A stretch of DNA of 64,000 nucleotides from Cystobacter ferrugineus (lineage in GTDB: Bacteria > Myxococcota > Myxococcia > Myxococcales > Myxococcaceae). Position 1 is the stretch's first letter. Every line of letters starts with the position of its first letter. The notes under the pieces were generated by a model that did not search any database, had not been told where the DNA came from, and saw only the letters and a list, made by a program, of their open reading frames with translations. This document shows positions 1-9,214 of the stretch, one piece after another. The DNA is taken from positions 130,409-194,408 of the forward strand of contig NZ_MPIN01000013.1 of assembly GCF_001887355.1 (NCBI RefSeq), read 5' to 3'. The translations under genes were made by a program, and so were the position numbers.

Positions 1-2
1 CG

Positions 3-3000
3 CGCGTGCACCCCATGCAGGTGTGGCAGACGCCCTTCGTCTCCGCCGAGCACGCCGCGAAGATGCCACCCGCGCCCGGCTACCTCGGCAAGGTGGGCAA
101 CGCGGAGCTCGTGCGCGGCATCTCCGACGCGCTGACGCTCGTGCGGCTGGCCCGCTCGGACAAGCCCTCGCGCCGCACCTACGAGGACCTGGCCGCCGCC
201 GCCTCGCGCATGCTCGATGCCTTCTACTGGCTCGGGCACGAGGAGACGCGGCTCAAGGAGGGCATCGAATCCCTGCGCCGTACCTCCGAGCTCATCATCG
301 ACGAGTTCGAGAAGGTGCTCGCCCTGCGCAAGCGCGCCGAGGACGCCATCGCCGAGGCGCTCGCGGCCCAGGAGCAGATGCTCCTGCGCGTGCGCCCCGA
401 GGAGCTCCAGAACGCCGAGGGCTTCATGAGGGCGCTGGGAGATCTGCGCAAGCAGCGCGGCCACCTCATCACCCTCAAGGAGGTGCGCTACATCGACGTG
501 GCCCGGCTGGAGTCCCTGGAACAGCAGGTCATCTCCGAGACGGACCGGGTCAGCGCCGACGCCGTGGGCTTCCTCCAGGGCGACGAGGCGCTGCGGCCCC
601 TCGCCACCCGCCTGGATGATCTGCTGGCCCGACTGGAGCCGGTGCGCACGACGCTGGAGCTGGCCCCGCTCGGCGAGGACATCGAACAGGTGGGCAAGGG
701 GCTGGAGGTGCTCAGCGAGACGGTGGGTGGACTCCAGGTGGGGGATCCGCTCGCGCGCGCGCGCATCCTGGAGGGCATCTCCGAGCTGTTCAGCCGCCTC
801 AACCGCGTGCGCGCGGGGCTCGGCGCCCGGCGCAAGGAGCTGGTGGGCCGCGAGAAGCGGGCCGAGTTCGGTGCCCAGTTCAAGCTGCTCGGCCAGGCGG
901 TGGAGAGCGCGCTGAGCGTGGCGGACTCGCCGGAGAAGTGCGACGAGGGCCTGTCGCGCCTCACCGTGCAGCTCGAGGAGATGGAGGGGCGCTTCGGCGA
1001 GTTCGACGAGTTCCTCGGCCAGCTCACCCAGAAGCGCGAGGAGCTGCTGGAGGCCTTCGGGCAGAAGAAGCAGGCCCTGGTGGACGAGCGCCAGCGCCGC
1101 GCGCAGAACCTCTTCGGCGCCGCCGAGCGCATCCTCACCGGCGTCAACCGCCGGGCGAAGTCCTTCAAGGCCGAGGACGAGCTCAACGCCTACTTCGCCT
1201 CCGACTCCATGGTGCTCAAGCTGCGGCAGCTCGCCGAGCAGCTCCTGGAGTTGCAGGACAGCGTGCGCGCGGACGAGGTGCTCAGCCGCGTGAAGACGGC
1301 GCGCCAGGACGCCCTGCGCGCGCTGCGCGATCGCAATGACTTGTACGAGGAGGGCTCGGGCGCTCCCGTCATCAAGTTCGGCAAGCACCGCTTCAACGTC
1401 AATACCCAGACGTTGGACCTGACACTGGTGCCGCGCGACGGCGCGCTCTACCTGCAACTGACGGGCACGGACTACGCCCAGAAGCTGGAGGACCCCGAGC
1501 TGGCGAAGTACCGCGAGCTGTGGGAGCAGCACCTCGTGTCCGAGACGCCCGAGGTGTACCGCGCCGAGTACCTCGCCGCGCAGGTGCTGCTGGACGCGGA
1601 GGAGGGCAGGGGAGGGGTGAATCTCGTGGCGCTGCGGCAGGCGGCGCTGGAGCCGGGTGGGCTCCTGGAGAAGGTGCGCGCGTACTCGGCGGACAAGTAC
1701 GACGAGGGTTACGAGCGGGGCATCCACGACGCGGACGCGGTGGCCATCCTCGAGAAGCTGCTGCCCATGTACACGGGCGCGGGGCTCTTGCGCTTCGCCC
1801 CCACGCCGCGCGCCTGGGCCGCCCTGTACTGGGCCCTGGGGGGGGAGAACGAGGAGAAGGCGCTCCTGCATCGCCGGGCGCGCAGCCTGCACCGCCTGCG
1901 CGCGGCCTTCGGCGAGGGCGCGGAGCTGCTGGTGCTCGGCGACGAGGCCGGTGAGCGTATCGGCGCCTTCCTCACGGCGGTGGGCGTGACACCCGGTCCC
2001 TCGGAGGCGCGGCTCGCCGGGCGCTACCTCGTGGAGGAGCTGGGCGGGGAGCGGCCCCGCTTCACCACCAGTGGCGAGGCGGTGGCCGTCAAGGACGCGT
2101 TGCTCTCGCACCTGGATCGCTCGGGCACGCGCTCGGCGTTCGAGGATGATCTGCGCGGGTTGGAGAAGAGCCTCCCCGAGCGGCTGCGCGTGGTGCGCGC
2201 CTGGGTGGATGCGTACCTCGCGCGGCGCGAGGGTGGACCGGGCGCGGCGGCCCACGTGGCGGTGGAGGCCGCGGTGCTGCTGCTCACCGAGCGCAAGCTG
2301 GACCGGGAGGTGGCCGGAGCCCTCACGTCCGCCGAGGTGCCGGAACTGCTCGGGCAGCATCCGCGCGTGCACGAGCGCAAGCTGGCGCTGCGGCTGGATG
2401 AGTTCCTCGCCCGCCTGAGCGCCTTCCGCCAGGTGCGTGTGCCGGCGTACCACGCCTACCGTGGCCTGTTGCGCGATCTGCTGGAGCGCGAGCGCCGCCG
2501 TCTGCGTCTGGATGAGTTCACCCCCAAGGTGCTCAGCTCCTTCGTGCGCAACCGGCTCATCGACGAGGTGTACCTGCCACTCATTGGCGCCAACCTCGCC
2601 AAGCAGCTCGGCGCGGCGGGGGAGAACAAGCGCACGGATCGCATGGGCATGCTGCTGCTCATGTCGCCTCCGGGCTACGGCAAGACGACGCTGATGGAGT
2701 ACGTGGCCAGCCGCCTCGGGCTCACCTTCGTGAAGGTGAATGGCCCGGCGCTCGGGCACTCGGTGAAGTCCCTGGACCCGGCCGAGGCCCCCAACGCCAC
2801 GGCCCGCCAGGAGGTGGAGCGCATCAACCTGTCCTTCGAGATGGGCAACAACGTGATGCTCTACCTCGACGACATCCAGCACACGGATCCCGAGTTCCTG
2901 CAGAAGTTCATCTCCCTGTGCGACGGCCAGCGCCGCGTGGAGGGCGTCTGGAATGGCCAGACGCGCACCTATGACTTGCGAGGCAAGAAGTTCTGCGTGG

Positions 3001-4244
3001 TGATGGCGGGCAATCCCTACACGGAAACGGGCGAGCGCTTCCGTATTCCAGACATGCTCGCCAACCGCGCGGACACCTACAACCTGGGTGACATCCTCGA
3101 TGGCAAGCAGGAGCTGTTCGCGCTGAGCTACATCGAGAACGCGCTCACCTCCAACGCGGCCCTGGCGCCGCTCGCCACGCGGGATCCGGCGGACATCCAC
3201 AAGCTCATCCGCATGGCCCGGGGCGAGGACGTTCCCACGGGCGAGCTGTCCTATGGCTACGCCGCCGCGGAATTGCAGGAGATCGTCGCCATCTTCCAGC
3301 GGCTCTTCCGCGTCCAGGAGGTGATGCTCAAGGTGAACCTGCAGTACATCGCCTCGGCGGCGCAGGACGAGCGCTTCCGCACCGAGCCTCCCTTCAAGTT
3401 GCAGGGCTCCTACCGCAACATGGGCAAGGTCACCGAGAAGGTGGTGGCCGCCATGACGGACGAGGAGCTGGAGCGGCTCCTCGACGACCACTACCAGGGC
3501 GAGTCGCAGACGCTCACCACCGCGGCGGAGCAGAACCTGCTCAAGCTGCGCGAGCTGCGCGGGCGGCTGTCGCCGGAGCAGGCGGCGCGCTGGGAGGAGA
3601 TCAAACAGGGCTTCGCGCGCGTCAAGCGCATGGGCGGCAAGGAGGATGATCCGGTGGCGCGCGTGACGGGTCAGCTCGGCGCCATCGAGGAGCAGCTCGG
3701 CTCGGTGCGCGACGCGGTGGTGCGCGCGGCCGAGAGTGCACGGGGGTCCGCGGGCGCCCACCCCGTGGAGCAGATGGCGCCACGGCTGGAAGCCCTGCGC
3801 GAGGCGATGCTGGAGCTGGCGCGCAAGGAGTCTCCCGCGCCGGTGGTGCAGGTGCCCCCGGGGCCGGATCTCTCGCCCTATCTGCAGCACCTGGCCAAGG
3901 TCCTCCGCGCGCTCGCCGAGCGCTCGGTGGCGCCCGCGCCCGCGGCGGACCTGGGCCCGGTCATGGAACAGCTCACACTGGCGGTGAAAACCATGGCGGA
4001 GCGTCCGGTCCCCGCGGTGGTCTCTCCACCGGCGGCACAGGCCCTGCAACGCGCGACGGTGACATCTCTGTCACCAGACTTGGGGCGGCAGCTTTCCCTG
4101 GTGGAGAATGCCCTGGCGCCCCTGGAACGCGTTGCCAAGCGGACATTGCAAAGCGGAGAGGACAACCTCAAGGCGATGCAAGTCTGGCAAGCCGTCACCG
4201 AGGCACTGGAATTGCTTCAGTCCCTCCAGCGCCCCGTTAGCTGA
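3..4244 (+). CDS. AAA+ ATPase of the DUF3686 'DNA repair ATPase' type, 5' end probably cut by the window
   Basis: Large cytoplasmic P-loop ATPase. The reading frame is open to the window edge; a GTG at 6 could start it but homologous myxobacterial proteins are longer, so the N-terminus is probably missing. Counting from that GTG, residues 60-400 are rich in heptad-like Leu/Glu/Arg and look coiled coil. The AAA module follows: Walker A GYGKTT at about 890-895 and Walker B YLDD at about 953-956. A second helical, Ala/Pro-rich tail follows to 1412. The layout (long helical N-part, then AAA) matches proteins annotated as DNA repair ATPase with DUF3686. The link to repair is annotation tradition, not something seen here. 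A hairpin follows the stop codon. Confidence 0.75.
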   Translation, partial: RVHPMQVWQTPFVSAEHAAKMPPAPGYLGKVGNAELVRGISDALTLVRLARSDKPSRRTYEDLAAAASRMLDAFYWLGHEETRLKEGIESLRRTSELIIDEFEKVLALRKRAEDAIAEALAAQEQMLLRVRPEELQNAEGFMRALGDLRKQRGHLITLKEVRYIDVARLESLEQQVISETDRVSADAVGFLQGDEALRPLATRLDDLLARLEPVRTTLELAPLGEDIEQVGKGLEVLSETVGGLQVGDPLARARILEGISELFSRLNRVRAGLGARRKELVGREKRAEFGAQFKLLGQAVESALSVADSPEKCDEGLSRLTVQLEEMEGRFGEFDEFLGQLTQKREELLEAFGQKKQALVDERQRRAQNLFGAAERILTGVNRRAKSFKAEDELNAYFASDSMVLKLRQLAEQLLELQDSVRADEVLSRVKTARQDALRALRDRNDLYEEGSGAPVIKFGKHRFNVNTQTLDLTLVPRDGALYLQLTGTDYAQKLEDPELAKYRELWEQHLVSETPEVYRAEYLAAQVLLDAEEGRGGVNLVALRQAALEPGGLLEKVRAYSADKYDEGYERGIHDADAVAILEKLLPMYTGAGLLRFAPTPRAWAALYWALGGENEEKALLHRRARSLHRLRAAFGEGAELLVLGDEAGERIGAFLTAVGVTPGPSEARLAGRYLVEELGGERPRFTTSGEAVAVKDALLSHLDRSGTRSAFEDDLRGLEKSLPERLRVVRAWVDAYLARREGGPGAAAHVAVEAAVLLLTERKLDREVAGALTSAEVPELLGQHPRVHERKLALRLDEFLARLSAFRQVRVPAYHAYRGLLRDLLERERRRLRLDEFTPKVLSSFVRNRLIDEVYLPLIGANLAKQLGAAGENKRTDRMGMLLLMSPPGYGKTTLMEYVASRLGLTFVKVNGPALGHSVKSLDPAEAPNATARQEVERINLSFEMGNNVMLYLDDIQHTDPEFLQKFISLCDGQRRVEGVWNGQTRTYDLRGKKFCVVMAGNPYTETGERFRIPDMLANRADTYNLGDILDGKQELFALSYIENALTSNAALAPLATRDPADIHKLIRMARGEDVPTGELSYGYAAAELQEIVAIFQRLFRVQEVMLKVNLQYIASAAQDERFRTEPPFKLQGSYRNMGKVTEKVVAAMTDEELERLLDDHYQGESQTLTTAAEQNLLKLRELRGRLSPEQAARWEEIKQGFARVKRMGGKEDDPVARVTGQLGAIEEQLGSVRDAVVRAAESARGSAGAHPVEQMAPRLEALREAMLELARKESPAPVVQVPPGPDLSPYLQHLAKVLRALAERSVAPAPAADLGPVMEQLTLAVKTMAERPVPAVVSPPAAQALQRATVTSLSPDLGRQLSLVENALAPLERVAKRTLQSGEDNLKAMQVWQAVTEALELLQSLQRPVS

Positions 4245-4253
4245 CGCGCCCCC

Positions 4254-4291
4254 GTGAGCAAACACTCCCGTGGAACCGGGAGGTGGCTCAC
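4254..4291 (+). terminator. Nested hairpin after the AAA ATPase gene
   Basis: Ten bases after the stop there is an outer GTGAGC/GCTCAC stem enclosing an inner CTCCCG/CGGGAG stem with a 6-base loop. No T-run follows, so it may be a Rho-assisted end or only an RNA 3' stabiliser. Confidence 0.4.
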
Positions 4292-4307
4292 ACACTCACG
4301 AAGAGTG

Positions 4308-4363
4308 AGTATTCATAGAATACTTCGGAAACCTTGAAAATTAGTTGAAGTTTTGGGAATATT
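4308..4363 (+). promoter_or_regulatory. Palindrome and candidate promoter of the DUF1275 gene
   Basis: The stretch 4293-4365 is clearly AT-rich against its surroundings. It holds a perfect 7-base inverted repeat AGTATTC-ATA-GAATACT (4308-4324), then TTGAAA at 4334-4339 and AATATT at 4358-4363 with an 18-base spacer. A GCCCGGCC/GGCCGGGC hairpin (4369-4391) lies in the predicted leader. The palindrome just upstream of the -35 could bind a regulator; which one is unknown. Confidence 0.4.
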
Positions 4364-4429
4364 AACGCGCCCGGCCATTGTTGGGCCGGGCCGCCCACTG
4401 TTTCCATCCCTTAGGTTACCGCACGTTCT

Positions 4430-5191
4430 ATGCCTTTCAGTGGAATCAAGTCCCGTGGTCGTTTCGGTTATTTCACGCTGGCCCTGCTGCTGGCGGGAGT
4501 CGCTGGTGGCGTCAACGCCATCGGTTTCTTCGCCTTCGGGGTCCGCATCAGCCACATGACGGGTAACGTGTCCTGGTTCGGTGAGTCGTTCGCCGCCGGA
4601 CGGTTGGACAACGCGCTCGGCGCGGGTCAGCTCGTCATCGCCTTCATCCTGGGAGCCATCACCTCGGAGGCGCTGCTGGAGACGTCGCGCCATCGCGCCC
4701 GGGGGCAGTACATCCCCGCGCTCGCCGTGGAAATCTTCATGCTCGGCTTCGTGGCCTTCTGGGGCCATCATCGCCCGGAAACCCATGAGGAGCTGCTCAC
4801 GCACGGCCTGGCCTTCAGCATGGGCCTGCAGAACGCGCTCACCACGCGCGTGTCCGGCGCGGTGGTGCGCCCCACGCACCTGACTGGCGTGCTCACGGAT
4901 CTGGGCATCCAGATCGTGCGCATGGCGGTGTGGGTGTTGGACGGAGGCCGGAAGGAGGGGGTGCGCGGTTTCCTGCGGCGCCTGTTCGAGCTGCCCGTCG
5001 CCCCTCAGTTCGAGCGGGCCCGGCTCCAGCTCGGCCTCGCGCTGGCCTTCATCCTGGGAAGCTTCATCGGCTCGTTCCTGTTCCTCACCTTCGGCACCAT
5101 CGTCCTGCTGCTGCCGTGTGTGGGATTGTTGGCGGTGATCGCCATTGATCTCAGTATCATGACGACCCACTCGCCCGTGGCGAGTACCTGA
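4430..5191 (+). CDS. YoaK/DUF1275 family integral membrane protein
   Basis: A 253-residue inner membrane protein with about six hydrophobic segments. The start of the first one and the following motif (GGVNAIGFFAFG, then SHMTGNV) are the hallmark of the DUF1275/YoaK family: a conserved G-x-x-N/D-A in helix 1 and a T-G-N turn. A second family motif, MGLQNA, is at about 137-142, with the THLTGVLTDLG segment after it. Substrate and role are not established for the family. It stands alone, between the AAA ATPase and a desaturase, with its own AT-rich upstream region. The ATG at 4430 has no strong Shine-Dalgarno sequence but is the only start that keeps helix 1 intact. Confidence 0.8.
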   Translation: MPFSGIKSRGRFGYFTLALLLAGVAGGVNAIGFFAFGVRISHMTGNVSWFGESFAAGRLDNALGAGQLVIAFILGAITSEALLETSRHRARGQYIPALAVEIFMLGFVAFWGHHRPETHEELLTHGLAFSMGLQNALTTRVSGAVVRPTHLTGVLTDLGIQIVRMAVWVLDGGRKEGVRGFLRRLFELPVAPQFERARLQLGLALAFILGSFIGSFLFLTFGTIVLLLPCVGLLAVIAIDLSIMTTHSPVAST

Positions 5192-5263
5192 GTCTCGCGC
5201 GGCCCGTTGCACTCGGACAGGGGCCGGCAGTCCACGCCCCCGTCCGAGTCACGAGGTTCCCGC

Positions 5264-6409
5264 ATGTCGTCCCCCGCCGCTTCCGGCTTCGAGCCCTCGT
5301 CCGTGGACGTCGAGGCCTTCCTGCGCGACGTGCGCGCGCTGCGCGCCGAGATCGACGCCACCGTGGGCGAGGAGGATCTCTCCCACCTGCGGCGCATCGA
5401 GCGCTGGGGCCGGACGGCCACGGCGGTGGGTCTGGCCACGTGCTGGCTCGCGCCCAATCCCCTGAGCGCGGTGGCGCTGAGCCTCGGCCGCTCCACGCGC
5501 TGGCTGCTCATGCACCACGTGGGTCACCGCGGCTATGACCGCGTGCCGGGCGCCCCCGTGGAGCGCACCAGCAAGGGCTTCGCCAAGGGCGCGCGCCGCT
5601 TCGTCGACTGGTTCGACTGGATGCTGCCCGAGGCCTGGGTCTTCGAGCACAACGTGCTCCACCACTCGCACACCGGCGAGGATGCGGATCCGGATCTGCT
5701 CGAGCGCAACGCCGAGGGCTCGCTGCGCCGGGGGGATATTCCACTCGCGCTGCGCTACACGCAGCTCGCGCTGCTCGCCATCACCTGGCGCGCGAGCTAC
5801 TACGCTCCGGAGACGCTCGCGTCGCTGCGGCGCAAGCGCCGGCCGGACGGTCCGCTCACGCGCGAGGAGTGGCTGGAGGTGCTGCGCTCGGGCTACCTGC
5901 CCTATGCCGCGTGGCACTTCGCCGTGCTGCCCGCGCTCTTCCTGCCCCTGGGCGCCTGGGCGGGCCTGAGTGCCCTGGGCAACTCGCTCATGGCCGAGGT
6001 GCTCACCAACCTGCACACCTTCCTCGTCGTGGGGCCCAACCACACCGGCGAGGATCTCTACCGCTTCGACTCGGCGCCGGAGGGGCGCGGGGAGCGCTAC
6101 CTGCAGCAGGTGCTGGGCAGCGCCAACTACCGCACGGGGGGTGACCTCAACGACTACCTCCACCTGTGGCTCAATTACCAGATCGAGCACCACATCTTCC
6201 CGGATCTGTCGATGCTCCAGTACCAGCGGGTGCAGCCCAAGGTGCGCGAGCTGTGCGAGCGCCACGGCATCCCCTACGTGCAGGAGAGCGTCTGGACGCG
6301 GGCGCGCAAGATGGTGGACGTGGTGGTGGGCAAGAGCTCCATGCGGCGGCTGGCGAGCCTGGGCCGCGGGAAGGGTGGGGCGGAGGAACCGCTTCCCGAC
6401 GTGGCGTGA
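5264..6409 (+). CDS. Membrane fatty acid desaturase
   Basis: A 381-residue di-iron desaturase that would introduce a double bond into an acyl chain at the inner membrane. The three histidine clusters are visible: HHVGH at about 84-88, HNVLHHSH at about 129-136, and QIEHHIFP at about 306-313. Such QIEHH boxes are typical of acyl-lipid desaturases. Short hydrophobic stretches lie between the boxes. The ATG at 5264 follows CACGAGG and removes an Arg/Ser-rich upstream extension that looks non-coding. Regiospecificity cannot be read from sequence. The small Lrp-type protein starts 15 bases after the stop, so the two may be cotranscribed. Confidence 0.87.
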   Translation: MSSPAASGFEPSSVDVEAFLRDVRALRAEIDATVGEEDLSHLRRIERWGRTATAVGLATCWLAPNPLSAVALSLGRSTRWLLMHHVGHRGYDRVPGAPVERTSKGFAKGARRFVDWFDWMLPEAWVFEHNVLHHSHTGEDADPDLLERNAEGSLRRGDIPLALRYTQLALLAITWRASYYAPETLASLRRKRRPDGPLTREEWLEVLRSGYLPYAAWHFAVLPALFLPLGAWAGLSALGNSLMAEVLTNLHTFLVVGPNHTGEDLYRFDSAPEGRGERYLQQVLGSANYRTGGDLNDYLHLWLNYQIEHHIFPDLSMLQYQRVQPKVRELCERHGIPYVQESVWTRARKMVDVVVGKSSMRRLASLGRGKGGAEEPLPDVA

Positions 6410-6423
6410 TAGGGTGCACGCCC

Positions 6424-6663
6424 GTGCACACCATCTTCGTCATGATCAAGTGTGAGCTGGGGCAGACGTACAAGACCGCGGCGATGATCGCCGACCAGGT
6501 CGACGAGGCCGCGGAGGTCTACTCCACCTCGGGCGGGTACGATCTCCTGGCCAAGTTCCACCTCGACAAGGCCCAGGACATCGGCCGCTTCGTCACCGAG
6601 CGCATCCAGACGATGCCCGGCATCAAGGACACCTACACCATCACCACCTTCAGCGCCTTCTAG
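6424..6663 (+). CDS. Stand-alone Lrp/AsnC ligand-binding (RAM) domain protein
   Basis: A 79-residue protein consisting only of the alpha/beta effector domain that Lrp/AsnC regulators carry after their DNA-binding domain; no helix-turn-helix is present. Recognisable features are the first strand (HTIFVMIKCELG), the helix TAAMIADQ, the strand VYSTSGGYDLLAKF and the final strand TYTITTFSAF. Such single-domain proteins form oligomers that bind amino acids and may act on full Lrp proteins. I chose the GTG at 6424 because it gives the complete first strand; an ATG at 6442 would cut it. Confidence 0.75.
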   Translation: MHTIFVMIKCELGQTYKTAAMIADQVDEAAEVYSTSGGYDLLAKFHLDKAQDIGRFVTERIQTMPGIKDTYTITTFSAF

Positions 6664-6676
6664 CCAGGCAAGGGCG

Positions 6677-6703
6677 GGGGCCCGGTTCGGATGACCGGGC
6701 CCC
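6677..6703. terminator. Hairpin between convergent genes
   Basis: A perfect 10-bp stem GGGGCCCGGT/ACCGGGCCCC with loop TCGGATG sits between the end of the Lrp-domain gene and the end of the convergent SulP gene. There is no T-run on either strand, but the position suits a shared bidirectional end. Confidence 0.45.
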
Positions 6704-6717
6704 GCTCCCACCGGGGG

Positions 6718-9078
6718 CTAGATGCCCGGCGCCGCGTCTTCCTGGGCGGCGAGACCGTCACCACCCCGCGAGGGCTGGCTCCCGTCGCCATGGGCGTGGG
6801 CCGCGTGGCCGTGCAGCGGGAGGCCGAGGGGCGCCCACACGCCCGTCTTCGGCTCGAACTCCAGCACCTCCGAGTGGCCCACGTCGTAGAACCAGGCGTG
6901 CAGCCGCACCTCGCCGGCGTCGTACTTGCGGCGCAGCACGGGGTTGGTGAGCGCGTTGTCCAACTGCACCAGGGCGTTGGCCTTGGCCGCGTCCTCGGGG
7001 GTGGCGTTGGGGGGCAGCTTGCCGAGCACGGGCGTGGCCTCGGCCAGCCAGTTGACCACCCCGGGCAGCCCCTCGGGCTTGTCCTTGCTCAAGAGCGCCT
7101 TCATGGCGCCGCAGGCCGAGTGGCCGCAGACGATGACGTCCGACACGCCCAGCACCTCCAGCGCGTACTCGATGGCGCTGCTCACCGCGGGGGACAGGGG
7201 AGAATTGTCCAGGGGCACGAGGTTGCCCACGTTGCGCACGATGAACAGCTCACCGGGATCCGTGGAGGTGATGAGGCTCGGGCTGATGCGGCTGTCGGCG
7301 CAGGTGATGAGCAGCGTGTGTGGCGTCTGGCCCTTGGCGAGCCGGCCGAACAGCTCCCCGTAACGAGGGCGGCGTGCGCGGCGGAAGCGCTCCACGCCGT
7401 GCACCAGACGATCCCTCGGTGAGGGCTGCGTCGCGATCTGGAGGCCCTGGAGGCGGGCCACCACGTCGGACTCGGTGAGGGCGAAGAGCGCCTCGAAGCG
7501 CGAGTCGTCGCCGGCCTGGCGCAACAGCAGGCGCTGCACCTCGGGCAGCGCGCCCTGGATGACGAGCGGGTGCTGGGCATCCAGCATCTCGCGCACGAGC
7601 TGCGTCATCAGCTCCGCGCCCGACACGTCCATGGCCGTCACGTCCGAGAAGTCGAACACCATGCCGCGCCCGGGCTCCAGCGCGTGGGCCTCGTTGCGCA
7701 GGGTCTCGAGCTTCGCGGTGCTCAGGAAGGTGATGGGGCCGGTGAGCAGGAAGCGGTAGGGCCCGGCCGAGTCCGTGTGGACGATTCCCGCCTGACCCCG
7801 GCCCAGACGCACGACGGCGATGGCCAGCGCCACGATGATGCCCGCCTGCACGCCGACGATGAAGTCCAGCAGCACGACGGACGCGAAGGTGACGACGAAC
7901 ACCGTCCCTTCCACGCGCGACACCTTCCAGAGCCCCATCAGATCCCGCGGGCGCAGCATGCGCACCGCCAGGGCCATCAGCACGCCCACCAGGGCCACGA
8001 TGGGGATGTGGGCGAGCACGGGCACCAGCAGCAGCACCGCGCCCAGGACGAGGAGCGCGTGGATCAAGGTGGCGCGCCGGGTGCGGCCCCCGGCCTTCGC
8101 GTTGAGCGCGGCGCGCGCGTAGGCACCCGCCGCCGGGATGCCACCGAGCAGGGACACGGCCATGTTGCTCAGTCCCAGGCCCACGAGGTCCTGATCCGGA
8201 TCATGCGTGGGACGCGGGGACAGCTTGGCCACCACGCCGCCAGCCGTCACCGCCGTCAGGGACGACAGGGCGTAGACGATGACCGCGGTGCTCATGAGCT
8301 GACCCCAGCTCGCCGTGGACAGGCTCGGCATGGCGGGCAGGGGCAGCGCGTGGGGCAGCGCGCCGAGCGTCGGCACGTCCAGGCCCAGGCCCAGGACGAT
8401 GGCGCTGGTGACGGTGACGGCGATGAGGGGCGAGGGCAGCTTGGGCGCCACCCGGGGCAACACCAGGGTGATGGCCAGCGTGAGCGCGGTGAGGGCGAGC
8501 GCGACGGGCTGGGTCTGGTGCATCAACTGGCCCAGGTGCGACAGGACGTCGAACACGTGGTTCTGATCCGGGGGCGGCAGGCCCAGGGCGCGCGGGAGCT
8601 GCCAGACGAGGAGGATGGCGCCGATGCCGGCGGTGAAGCCCGACACCACCGGCATGGGCACCAGGCGGATGGCGCGGCCGAGCCCGAGCAGACCCGTGAG
8701 CACCTGCAGCACGCCCACCACCAGGCCAATGGTGAGCAGGCCTCGCAGGCCGTACTGCTGCACGGCCGAGGCGATGAGCACCGCCATGGCGGCGGTCGGG
8801 CCCGTCACCAGCAGGGGCGTTCCGCCAAACAGGGAACCGACGACGCCCGCGACGATGGCCGTCACCAGGGCGATTTCCGGGGACACGCCCGAGGCCAGAC
8901 CGATGGCCAGGGACAGGGGGACGGCCACGCTGGCCACCTGCAAGGCGGCCAGGACATCTTCCTTGAGGTCGCGGGAGGAGAAGAGGGCCTTCCATTCTGG
9001 AAGGAGCTGGCGCAGGCCGAGGCCCGTGCGCACGGAGGGCAGGTGAGGACGGAGCCGGGAAAGGAAATTTGCACTCAT
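6718..9078 (-). CDS. SulP anion transporter fused to a STAS domain and a beta carbonic anhydrase
   Basis: A 786-residue membrane protein in three parts. Residues about 1-420 form the SulP transporter core with many transmembrane helices. A STAS domain follows (about 435-545). The C-terminal part, about 570-770, is a beta-class carbonic anhydrase whose zinc site is intact: Cys593 and Asp595-Arg597 in CADSR, then His653 and Cys656 in CGHSACG. The enzyme would interconvert CO2 and bicarbonate on the cytoplasmic face of a transporter that may carry bicarbonate or sulfate. SulP-carbonic anhydrase fusions are known in bacteria and suggest bicarbonate handling. The ATG at 9078 starts directly before the cytosolic N-terminus; longer starts only add a low-complexity stretch. 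Confidence 0.88.
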   Translation of the reverse strand: MSANFLSRLRPHLPSVRTGLGLRQLLPEWKALFSSRDLKEDVLAALQVASVAVPLSLAIGLASGVSPEIALVTAIVAGVVGSLFGGTPLLVTGPTAAMAVLIASAVQQYGLRGLLTIGLVVGVLQVLTGLLGLGRAIRLVPMPVVSGFTAGIGAILLVWQLPRALGLPPPDQNHVFDVLSHLGQLMHQTQPVALALTALTLAITLVLPRVAPKLPSPLIAVTVTSAIVLGLGLDVPTLGALPHALPLPAMPSLSTASWGQLMSTAVIVYALSSLTAVTAGGVVAKLSPRPTHDPDQDLVGLGLSNMAVSLLGGIPAAGAYARAALNAKAGGRTRRATLIHALLVLGAVLLLVPVLAHIPIVALVGVLMALAVRMLRPRDLMGLWKVSRVEGTVFVVTFASVVLLDFIVGVQAGIIVALAIAVVRLGRGQAGIVHTDSAGPYRFLLTGPITFLSTAKLETLRNEAHALEPGRGMVFDFSDVTAMDVSGAELMTQLVREMLDAQHPLVIQGALPEVQRLLLRQAGDDSRFEALFALTESDVVARLQGLQIATQPSPRDRLVHGVERFRRARRPRYGELFGRLAKGQTPHTLLITCADSRISPSLITSTDPGELFIVRNVGNLVPLDNSPLSPAVSSAIEYALEVLGVSDVIVCGHSACGAMKALLSKDKPEGLPGVVNWLAEATPVLGKLPPNATPEDAAKANALVQLDNALTNPVLRRKYDAGEVRLHAWFYDVGHSEVLEFEPKTGVWAPLGLPLHGHAAHAHGDGSQPSRGGDGLAAQEDAAPGI

Positions 9079-9214
9079 AGCGGAAAAAGTGAATTCGATG
9101 GCACGGCGACGCCATGGCACCCGGGCAACGGCATGCCCGGGGACCACGAAGTCCCATGGAGTTGAAGAGAGGGAGACGCTTCTGTCGCACCGAGGGGATG
9201 GGCGCCCGAGGCAC

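Noticed and set aside
7570-9165. Reading frame of about 530 codons opposite the SulP gene
   Set aside because: The SulP-carbonic anhydrase frame is certain; the opposite frame is Gln/His/Gly-rich filler.
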